From positions 1-12,881 of the forward strand of contig CAOPQH010000036.1 of NCBI GenBank assembly GCA_948505485.1: a DNA stretch of 12,881 nucleotides, written 5' to 3'. This document shows positions 7,487 through 12,881 of this stretch, one piece after another (within the stretch, counting starts at the first letter, position 1; each line of letters starts with the position of its first letter). This DNA is from an uncultured Clostridia bacterium. Lineage in GTDB: Bacteria; Bacillota; Clostridia; TANB77; CAG-508. The notes under the pieces are model-generated. The model had not been told where the DNA came from. It did not search any database and worked only from the letters and a program-made list of their open reading frames with translations. Made by a program: the position numbers and the translations under genes.

Positions 7487-8506
7487 ATGCTAAAGAAAAT
7501 CTTTATACATGTAAGAACATCTATAAAGTTAATAACTCTAATAGGAATAGCAACTTTTCTAATAGTTGGAGCACTAGCATTTTTCTATAAACCAATTTAT
7601 AATGTAACAATAGATGGAAAACAAATTGGATATAGTGTAAATAAAAGTAAATTACAAACTAAAATAAATGACTATCTAGAAAATGGCGAAGGACAAGCAA
7701 ATGTTGCATTTGTCCAAGTAGAAGACTTACCACAGTATAAACTATGTTTATTAAAAAGAAACATAGTAGCAAATGACGAAGAAATCTTTAACAAAATAAA
7801 AGAACAAGGTGTTACATATTATAAATATTATGCTATCTTAGAAGATAACGAAGAAAAATATTATATATCAGACTTCTCTGAAGCAGAGAATACAATAAAT
7901 CAATTAAAGCAAAAAAATAGTAGTAACATAGACAATATATCAGTTTTAGAAAAATATGAAACAGAAACAAAAGATTTTACTACATCAGAGCAAGTAGTAG
8001 CATCATTATATAAAGAACCAGTAGAACAAAAAACAGTAATATCAAAAACACAAACTACATCTCCAATGTATGTAGCTACAGGAACAGTTAATACATCTTT
8101 AAAAACATCAGGAAGTAAAGTACAATTAGGATTAAATTTAATTAAACCAATATCAGGAACAATAACATCAAGGTTTGGTGCACGTAGTAGATTAAGAAAA
8201 AGTTTACATACAGGATTAGATATATCAGCACCTACTGGTACAGCTATAAAAGCTGCGTCAGGAGGAAAAGTTACATTTTCAGGAAGAAAAGGATCATATG
8301 GAAATCTAATAGTAATAACACACGAAAATGGAGTTCAAACATATTATGGACATTGTAGCAAATTATATGCTTCAGCAGGAAAAACAGTATCACAAGGAGA
8401 AACAATAGCTGCAGTAGGATCTACAGGAAATTCAACAGGACCACACTTACACCTAGAAATAAGAGTAAATGGAGTTGCATATAATCCACAAAATTACTTA
8501 TATTAA
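7487..8506 (+). CDS. Membrane-anchored M23 family metallopeptidase (LytM-type)
   Basis: A zinc endopeptidase that cuts peptide cross-links in peptidoglycan outside the membrane. Residues 14-33 form a transmembrane anchor after a basic start. An extracytoplasmic stretch of about 180 residues begins NVTIDGKQIGYSVNKSKL, a small beta-type module often found ahead of M23 domains in clostridia, and ends in a Thr/Ser-rich linker (183-212). The M23 domain (about 218-339) keeps all metal and catalytic residues: H241 and D245 in HTGLD, H289 in YGHC, and H320-x-H322 in GPHLHLE. Length 339 aa is normal. AAGGAG lies before the ATG. It is a single-gene unit facing mecA. The architecture also fits SpoIIQ-like engulfment proteins of clostridia, and the nearby coat genes make a sporulation role possible, but a general wall hydrolase fits equally. 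Confidence 0.9.
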   Translation: MLKKIFIHVRTSIKLITLIGIATFLIVGALAFFYKPIYNVTIDGKQIGYSVNKSKLQTKINDYLENGEGQANVAFVQVEDLPQYKLCLLKRNIVANDEEIFNKIKEQGVTYYKYYAILEDNEEKYYISDFSEAENTINQLKQKNSSNIDNISVLEKYETETKDFTTSEQVVASLYKEPVEQKTVISKTQTTSPMYVATGTVNTSLKTSGSKVQLGLNLIKPISGTITSRFGARSRLRKSLHTGLDISAPTGTAIKAASGGKVTFSGRKGSYGNLIVITHENGVQTYYGHCSKLYASAGKTVSQGETIAAVGSTGNSTGPHLHLEIRVNGVAYNPQNYLY

Positions 8507-8556
8507 TAATAAATTTCAAAGGTGATAATGATTAGAATAAAAGTAAAAATTAAAAA

Positions 8557-8591
8557 GGATAAGTTACCCAAAGTAACTTATCCCTTTTTTT
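8557..8591. terminator. Bidirectional terminator between the M23 gene and mecA
   Basis: GGATAAGTTAC (8557-8567) pairs perfectly with GTAACTTATCC (8573-8583), loop CCAAA. A-runs on the left and a C plus T-run on the right serve both converging genes. The stop codon of the minus-strand gene (8564-8566) lies inside the stem. Confidence 0.85.
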
Positions 8592-9190
8592 ATTGCATTT
8601 TTATTTATAATTATTTTACCATGTTCTATCAATTTAGCTTCAAAATTTGAAGAATGATTAACTAATGTAGCAAATTCAGAAATAACAGCATAAAAACTTT
8701 TTAAATTAGAATATTCAGTATTTATGTTATTAATTATTAAGTAATATGTATTATTATATAAATATAAAGAAATATTTTTAGAAATGTTTTTAATGTCATA
8801 TAGAAATTTCGTATTTAAACTTTCACACAAATTACAAAACTCATCAAAATTTGCAAAAGAGTAAATTGCAGTGTTAGAACAAGTATTAGCAGTTTTTCTT
8901 TTGATTTTTACTTTTTTCTTTTTAGTATTATCAAAACTAGAATTTGGATCAAACTTAGTTATTGTAAAAACAAAGATGCCATCAGTCGAAGCAATAGCCT
9001 CTATCATTATTTTACAATCTTTTGTAATAAACCCTACTTCTTGTTCAGCTTGATTTAAAATATCACCAAAAAAGCTTTGGGATTCCGAAGAATTAGACAT
9101 AAAATCTTTTAAGTCTATATTCTTTTCGGCTAAATCATCAATATTAAGAATAATCCTAATTTTATTTTCTGTTAGTTTCTCAATTTTCAT
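8564..9190 (-). CDS. mecA: Adaptor protein MecA
   Basis: MecA proteins deliver substrates to the ClpC-ClpP protease and promote ClpC hexamer assembly in the cytoplasm. The N-terminal domain (1-80) starts MKIEKLTENKIRIILNIDDL, with DLKDFM (26-31) and the stretch GDILNQAEQEVGF (42-54), the usual substrate-binding domain pattern. A lysine-rich linker NTKKKKVKIKRK (88-99) follows, then the C-terminal ClpC-binding domain (106-208) with alternating strands and helices, including YSFANFDEFCNLC (110-122) and YYLIINN (149-155). Length 208 aa is typical. The minus-strand Shine-Dalgarno AAGGAGG (9203-9209) lies 12 bases from the ATG, a long spacing, but an in-frame stop at 9194-9196 rules out any earlier start. 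In Bacillus it controls ComK; the target here is unknown. Confidence 0.85.
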   Translation of the reverse strand: MKIEKLTENKIRIILNIDDLAEKNIDLKDFMSNSSESQSFFGDILNQAEQEVGFITKDCKIMIEAIASTDGIFVFTITKFDPNSSFDNTKKKKVKIKRKTANTCSNTAIYSFANFDEFCNLCESLNTKFLYDIKNISKNISLYLYNNTYYLIINNINTEYSNLKSFYAVISEFATLVNHSSNFEAKLIEHGKIIINKNAIKKGISYFG

Positions 9191-9332
9191 AAATTATTAA
9201 ATCCTCCTTAAATGTCCTATATTTATTATACTACTATTATTATTATATTTAAAGGAACAAATTTTGGTAATAAAAATATAGCATAAAAAAATAAAAAAAG
9301 GAAGTACTAATACAAAAAAATCTATAATACAC

Positions 9333-9361
9333 TTGAAAAAAATATCAATACAATATATAAT
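9333..9361 (+). promoter_or_regulatory. Promoter of the DUF4321 gene
   Basis: TTGAAA (9333-9338), exactly 17 bases, perfect TATAAT (9356-9361), 61 bases before the start codon at 9423. Confidence 0.7.
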
Positions 9362-9412
9362 AGCAATGTAGTAAAAGTTCAAAAATCCGTAAGAAGAGAC
9401 AAACAAAAAAAT

Positions 9413-9418
9413 GGAGGT
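9413..9418 (+). promoter_or_regulatory. Ribosome binding site that decides the DUF4321 start
   Basis: GGAGGT here overlaps an upstream in-frame ATG (9411) and stands four bases before the ATG at 9423. The site can only serve the second ATG, so translation starts at 9423. Confidence 0.85.
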
Positions 9419-9422
9419 AAAA

Positions 9423-9680
9423 ATGGTAGCAAAAGACAAAAATATATGGATATTATTAATATTTATTTTATCAGGACTAGTAATAGGAGGGTTGCTAGGA
9501 GAATTAGCATCACATATAGACTGGTTATGGTGGTTATCATTTGGACAAGAATTTGGATTAGAAAGTCCAATAGTACTTAACTTAAGTGTATTAAAAATAA
9601 CCTTAGGACTTATGGTAAAAATAAATATAGCAAGCATAATAGGTATGGCAATAGCTATTTTTATATATAGAAAAGTATAA
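9423..9680 (+). CDS. DUF4321 small membrane protein
   Basis: An 85-residue protein with two hydrophobic segments: residues 8-28 (glycine-rich, SGLVIGGLLGELA) and about 64-82 (KINIASIIGMAIAIFIY), joined by an aromatic and acidic loop containing HIDWLWWLSFGQEFGLESP. The pattern LNLSVLKITLGLMVKINIASIIG matches the DUF4321 family, which in Clostridia commonly sits next to maf, radC and mreB, as it nearly does here. The function is unknown; the neighbourhood hints at envelope or cell-shape work. It has its own promoter and is separated from radC by 365 bases of repeats. Confidence 0.8.
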   Translation: MVAKDKNIWILLIFILSGLVIGGLLGELASHIDWLWWLSFGQEFGLESPIVLNLSVLKITLGLMVKINIASIIGMAIAIFIYRKV

Positions 9681-9788
9681 GAATTTATATAAGGCATAAG
9701 GCAGATTTATTGTAAAATAAAATATAATTAAATTGCCAAACTATATGGTGATATGGTAATTTATAATTTTATGACCGTCAAGCTAACT

Positions 9789-9857
9789 GTTGGTAGGACA
9801 TTTTCGTTTTAGGTACTTCCTATAAGGATACCTCCTAAAACGAAAAGTGCTACCAAC
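9789..9857. repeat. Long imperfect inverted repeat
   Basis: The left arm 9789-9813 (GTTGGTAGGACATTTTCG then TTTTAGG) pairs with the right arm 9834-9857 (CCTAAAAC then GAAAAGTGCTACCAAC) with one mismatch and one bulge over about 23 pairs. The 20-base centre can fold further (GGTA with TACC, TCCT with AGGA). The right arm is also the start of the first 39-bp tandem unit, so the left arm is an inverted copy of that unit's head. No T-run follows. It could be a small non-autonomous mobile element or a dispersed repeat. Confidence 0.75.
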
Positions 9858-9995
9858 ACGCATGACTTCTCTACAATGTTGAAAAGTGCTATCACCACGC
9901 ATGGCTTCTCTACAATTTGAAAAAGCACTATTGACACGCGTGGCTTCTCTACAGTATTTAAAATGCCATAATTATATATGGTTCTCTACTATATA
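9842..9995 (+). repeat. 39-bp tandem repeat array, three clear units plus one degenerate
   Basis: Units begin GAAAAGTGCTA or a variant at 9842, 9881 and 9919-9920; the G before the variable core falls at 9847, 9886 and 9925, a strict 39-base period. Each unit has a core like CACGCATGGCTTCTCTACA (CACGCGTGG in the third). A fourth, decayed unit (GCCATAATTATATATGGTTC, from 9965) keeps GGTTCTCTACT. Units differ at several places, so the array is not recent. Related units in the opposite orientation lie at 12818-12881. Confidence 0.85.
9931..9960 (+). promoter_or_regulatory. Possible radC promoter carried by the third repeat unit
   Basis: Perfect TTGACA (9931-9936), 18 bases, TATTTA (9955-9960), 86 bases before the radC start. 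Only the third unit has TTGACA; units one and two read CCAACA and TCACCA there. The -10 box is weak. Confidence 0.3.
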
Positions 9996-10031
9996 AAAGT
10001 AATAAAAATAAGGGGCAAAATATAAACAAAG

Positions 10032-10037
10032 AAAGGG
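10032..10037 (+). promoter_or_regulatory. Ribosome binding site that decides the radC start
   Basis: AAAGGG is eight bases before a TTG at 10046 but 20 bases before the first ATG (10058), which favours the TTG start. Confidence 0.65.
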
Positions 10038-10045
10038 TTGATATT

Positions 10046-10744
10046 TTGTCAATAAAAATGAAAGAATTACCAATATCAGAAAGACCATATGAAAAATTAG
10101 AATTATATGGTGAAAAATCATTATCAAATGCAGAATTATTAGCAATAATAATAAAAAGTGGAACTAAAGAAGAAACATCAGTAGAGCTTGCACAAAAAAT
10201 ATTAAATCTTAATGATACAAATAATTTAGACAGTCTAAACTTTTTAAGAGAGCTGACTATAGAAGAACTCATTAAAATAAAAGGAATAGGAAAAGTAAAA
10301 GCATTACAACTAAAAGCATTATGCGAATTAACAACAAGAATGAACACACCCACAAATTACAAAAAATTTCAAATAAAAGAGCCAAATGATGTAGCAAAAT
10401 TACTTATGAATGATTTAAGATTTTTAAAGCAAGAAAAAGTAAAAGTTATAATATTAAATAATAAAAATATCGTACTAAAGATACAGGATATTTCATTAGG
10501 GGGAGCAAATTTTGCCAATATATCTATAAAAGATGTATTAAATGAGCCGGTAAAAATGCAAGCCCCTAAAATCATATTAGTACACAATCATCCAAGTGGA
10601 GATTCAACTCCGAGTAAACAAGATATTAATATAACAGATTTATTATATGATGCATCAGACTTAATGGGAATAGAATTATTAGATCATATAGTAATTGGAA
10701 ATATGGAATATACAAGTATATTTACACAAAAGTTACAAAATTAA
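10046..10744 (+). CDS. radC: RadC family JAB/MPN-domain protein
   Basis: Starting at the TTG gives MSIKMKELPISERPYEKL, the standard RadC N-terminus (family form IKDLPxxERPREKL), which supports that start. Residues 1-100 form the UPF0758 N-terminal part with a helix-hairpin-helix stretch, ELIKIKGIGKVKALQLKA (74-91), likely DNA-binding. The C-terminal JAB1/MPN metalloprotease-like domain carries the JAMM motif HNHPSGDSTPSKQD: H180, H182 and D193. Length 232 aa is normal. The once-proposed DNA repair role of RadC has not held up well experimentally, and its activity remains uncertain. It stands 54 bases upstream of mreB, a frequent arrangement in Firmicutes, and is probably cotranscribed with mreB and mreC, as no terminator separates them. 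Confidence 0.93.
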   Translation: MSIKMKELPISERPYEKLELYGEKSLSNAELLAIIIKSGTKEETSVELAQKILNLNDTNNLDSLNFLRELTIEELIKIKGIGKVKALQLKALCELTTRMNTPTNYKKFQIKEPNDVAKLLMNDLRFLKQEKVKVIILNNKNIVLKIQDISLGGANFANISIKDVLNEPVKMQAPKIILVHNHPSGDSTPSKQDINITDLLYDASDLMGIELLDHIVIGNMEYTSIFTQKLQN

Positions 10745-10798
10745 TATACGTAAGATACAAATAATATAAATAATAAAAGGGGAAGAAGGGAAAAGAAC

Positions 10799-11830
10799 AT
10801 GAAAATCTTTAATTGGGGATCAAAAGATATTGGAATTGATTTAGGAACAGCAAATTTATTAGTTACAGTAAAAGGAAAAGGAATAGTACTAAAAGAACCA
10901 TCAGTTGTTGCAATAGACAGAAAAACAGGAAACATATTAGCTACAGGTCATGAGGCAAAGGAAATGCTAGGTAGAACACCAGATGAAATAAAAGCAGTTA
11001 GACCATTAAAAGATGGAGTTATTGCAGATTTCACAGCAACACAATTAATGCTAAAAAACATAATTGAAAAAGTAGGTAAAAAATATAATATAGGAAGACC
11101 TAGAGTGGTTGTAGGAGTCCCATCAGGAATTACAGAAGTAGAAGAAAGAGCAGTAGAAGAATCAGTATTGCAAGCAGGTGCCAAGGAAGTATATTTAATA
11201 GAAGAACCTATGGCAGCAGCAATAGGAGCATCATTAAATGTAGAAGAGCCTAGTGGTAGCATAATAGTAGATATCGGAGGAGGAACAACAGAAGTTGCAG
11301 TAATTTCATTAGGAGGAATAGTAGTAAGTCATTCTCTAAGAGTAGCAGGAGACGAATTAGATGAAGATATAATAAATTACATAAAAAAAGAACTAAACTT
11401 AGCAATAGGAGATACAACAGCAGAGCAAATAAAAAAAGAAATAGGCTGTGCAATGCCATTAATGACAGAAATGTCTATGGAAATTAGAGGAAGAGACTTA
11501 ACAGATGGTTTACCAAGAAATGTAACAATAACATCAGCGCAAATACAAGAAGCAATGCAAGAGTCTATATCAAAAATTGTAGATATAGTAAAACAAACAT
11601 TAGAAAAGACTCCCCCAGAATTAGCATCAGACATTATTGAAAAAGGAATAGTGCTAGCAGGAGGAGGAGCATTAATAAAAAATCTAGATAAACTAATAAG
11701 TGCAGAAACTGAAATGCCTGTATACATTACAGAAGATCCATTAGACTGTGTAGTAAGAGGAACAGGAAAGACCCTAGAAGAATTAGAAAAACTTAAAAAA
11801 GTTTTAGTAAATGCACGTAAAAGAAAATAA
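10799..11830 (+). CDS. mreB: Rod shape-determining protein MreB
   Basis: A bacterial actin that forms membrane-bound filaments guiding cell-wall elongation. The nucleotide-binding signatures are intact: phosphate-1 [11 protein letters not shown] (12-22), phosphate-2 [11 protein letters not shown] (158-168) with [12 protein letters not shown] before it, and the adenosine motif [11 protein letters not shown] (286-296). Length 343 aa is typical. A start [16 protein letters not shown] is usual for the family, with a short amphipathic N-terminus. A purine-rich GGGGAAGAAGGG stretch precedes the ATG. The next gene, mreC, starts 18 bases after the stop, so the two form an operon. One could consider the paralogue Mbl; the position between radC and mreC favours MreB. 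Confidence 0.96.
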   Translation: MKIFNWGSKDIGIDLGTANLLVTVKGKGIVLKEPSVVAIDRKTGNILATGHEAKEMLGRTPDEIKAVRPLKDGVIADFTATQLMLKNIIEKVGKKYNIGRPRVVVGVPSGITEVEERAVEESVLQAGAKEVYLIEEPMAAAIGASLNVEEPSGSIIVDIGGGTTEVAVISLGGIVVSHSLRVAGDELDEDIINYIKKELNLAIGDTTAEQIKKEIGCAMPLMTEMSMEIRGRDLTDGLPRNVTITSAQIQEAMQESISKIVDIVKQTLEKTPPELASDIIEKGIVLAGGGALIKNLDKLISAETEMPVYITEDPLDCVVRGTGKTLEELEKLKKVLVNARKRK

Positions 11831-11848
11831 GCAAAGATAGGAGAAAAG

Positions 11849-12667
11849 ATGTATAAAAATAAAAAAGCAGGAAAATTAGGTATAATTATAACTATAATTG
11901 TTTTAATAGCCTTAGTAATACTTACTAACACAGACAATAGTAATTTGTCATATATAGAAAATATTACTAGCAAACTAGTAATGCCTATACAAAACGGATT
12001 AACATATTTGAAAAATAAAATAGGGAAGAACAATACATTTTTTACAGATATAAATAGATTAAAAGAAGAAAATGAAAAATTAAAAGAAGAAAACAGTCAA
12101 TTAGAACAATCATTAAGAGAATTAGAAAACACAAAAACAGAAAACGAAACTTTAAAAGAATATCTAGGATTAACAGAAAAATATGAAGAATACCAAACAA
12201 TACCTGGATATGTAATAAACAAAGACATAAGCAATTACTCAAAAACAATAATAATCAACATAGGAAGCAAAGACGGAGTAGAAGAAAACATGACAGTTAT
12301 ATCAGACGAAGGGCTAGTAGGACATATAACATCAGTAGAAAAAGAAACATCAAAAGTACAAACAGTAGTAGATAGTGCAAGCTCAACAAGCAGTCTTATG
12401 AGTACCACAAAAGACAGCATTGTATGTAAAGGAACACTAGAAGGAGACACAATATTAAAAGCAATGTATATCCCAACAGACGCAACAATCATACAAGGAG
12501 ACAGTGTAGAAACATCAGGAATAGGAGGAATATTTCCAAAAGGAATTCATATAGGAACAGTTAAAAAAATAGTAAACACAAACAACATAGTAGACAGATA
12601 CGCGCTAGTAGAAACAGCAGTAAATTTCAACAAATTACAAACAGTATTAGTAATAAAAAACAAATAA
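11849..12667 (+). CDS. mreC: Rod shape-determining protein MreC
   Basis: A membrane-anchored partner of MreB that links the filaments to the periplasmic or wall-synthesis machinery. A basic cytoplasmic start is followed by one transmembrane helix (9-26), then a coiled coil (about 66-108) with heptad-like LKEENEKLKEENSQLEQSL, then the beta-barrel region (118-272) with the family pattern NIGSKDGVEENMTVI (137-151), GLVGHI (155-160) and SGIGGIFPKGIHIGTV (223-238). Length 272 aa is normal. AGGAG lies about seven bases before the ATG. An mreD gene would be expected next, but 214 bases of hairpin and repeat sequence follow instead and the window ends. Confidence 0.94.
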   Translation: MYKNKKAGKLGIIITIIVLIALVILTNTDNSNLSYIENITSKLVMPIQNGLTYLKNKIGKNNTFFTDINRLKEENEKLKEENSQLEQSLRELENTKTENETLKEYLGLTEKYEEYQTIPGYVINKDISNYSKTIIINIGSKDGVEENMTVISDEGLVGHITSVEKETSKVQTVVDSASSTSSLMSTTKDSIVCKGTLEGDTILKAMYIPTDATIIQGDSVETSGIGGIFPKGIHIGTVKKIVNTNNIVDRYALVETAVNFNKLQTVLVIKNK

Positions 12668-12737
12668 AATCAAAAAACGAAAATACTCTATCGACAGGTA
12701 ATTTGACGGCTATAAAATAGCAAAATCGTTGGAGAAC

Positions 12738-12756
12738 GGGCGATTGCTAATCGCCC
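12738..12756. repeat. Strong GC-rich hairpin after mreC
   Basis: GGGCGATT (12738-12745) pairs perfectly with AATCGCCC (12749-12756) around GCT. It is by far the most GC-rich spot in the region. CTACATTTCTC follows, not a T-run, so it resembles a dispersed REP-type palindrome more than an intrinsic terminator, although it might still end or protect the mreC transcript. Confidence 0.7.
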
Positions 12757-12817
12757 CTACATTTCTCTACTGTTTCAATTTGTCATTTTACCAGGGAACA
12801 GCACGTTTCAATATTTT

Positions 12818-12881
12818 AGAGAAGCCATACGTGTCAATAGTGTTTTTCTTTAATATTGTAGAGAAGCCACGCGTGGTGATA
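12818..12881 (-). repeat. Inverted-orientation units of the 39-bp repeat family
   Basis: Read on the minus strand, the end of the window gives TATCACCACGCGTGG then CTTCTCTACAATATT, followed by CACTATTGACACGTATGG then CTTCTCTAAAATATT. These match the units at 9842-9960 in the opposite direction. The two AGAGAAGCC heads are 42 bases apart (12818 and 12860). A weaker fragment, AACAGCACGTTTC, at 12798-12810 may be a third unit. The array runs off the window. Confidence 0.8.

Noticed and set aside
8528..8650. A 40-codon frame after an AAAGGTGATA site, between the M23 gene and mecA
   Set aside because: It runs through the shared terminator hairpin and into the 3' end of mecA, and its residues show no recognisable pattern.
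9197..9697. A 166-codon minus-strand frame upstream of mecA
   Set aside because: It is antisense to the DUF4321 gene and its promoter, is low-complexity and hydrophobic, and has no family pattern.
9842..9995. CRISPR array
   Set aside because: The units are contiguous at 39 bases with no separate unique spacers, the whole unit drifts from copy to copy, and no cas genes are present.
11377..12033. Long minus-strand frames opposite mreB and mreC
   Set aside because: They are hydrophobic artefacts of A-rich coding sequence on the plus strand, and the plus-strand genes are certain.

Overview
The window is very AT-rich, with A/T-ending codons and strong purine-rich Shine-Dalgarno sites. It carries a CotF-type spore coat pair, MecA, DUF4321 and a radC-mreB-mreC block. 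Together these suggest a low-GC, spore-forming Clostridia-type Firmicute, quite possibly an uncultured gut lineage; that placement is inference from gene content and composition.

Layout. (1) 1-2761 is a patch of decayed accessory DNA. It holds a large serine recombinase split by one frameshift, a 33-bp tandem repeat at its 3' end running straight into an N-terminally truncated AAA/DUF4143 ATPase, and a frameshifted C-terminal remnant of a ZIP-family metal transporter. (2) 2809-3747 is an intact membrane-anchored polysaccharide deacetylase with a strong terminator behind it. (3) 4012-6300 is the UvrD/PcrA DNA helicase behind a near-consensus sigma-A promoter. (4) 6521-6971 is a two-gene operon of small CotF-like spore coat proteins with terminators on both sides. 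(5) 7031-7340 is gene-free and holds two almost identical 134-bp copies, 164 bp apart, of a sequence that folds into a long imperfect hairpin. This is the best candidate for something undescribed. (6) 7487-8506 is an M23 peptidase with a membrane anchor, convergent with mecA (8564-9190, minus strand); the two share one terminator hairpin. (7) 9423-12667 is DUF4321, then a 365-bp gap of hairpin plus 39-bp tandem repeats, then radC, mreB and mreC. Related repeats in the opposite orientation follow mreC to the window end, so the same repeat family brackets radC-mreBC in inverted orientation.

How the genes work together. Several genes act on the cell envelope: the deacetylase and the M23 hydrolase on peptidoglycan or other glycans, MreB/MreC in directing wall synthesis, and the CotF pair in the spore coat. 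PcrA and the RadC-family protein belong to DNA maintenance, though RadC's biochemical role is unsettled. MecA is a ClpC adaptor. Most intact genes look like ordinary chromosomal genes in small transcription units. The unusual material is in the left-hand decayed patch and in three repeat-bearing gaps: 7031-7340, 9781-10000 and 12730-12881.
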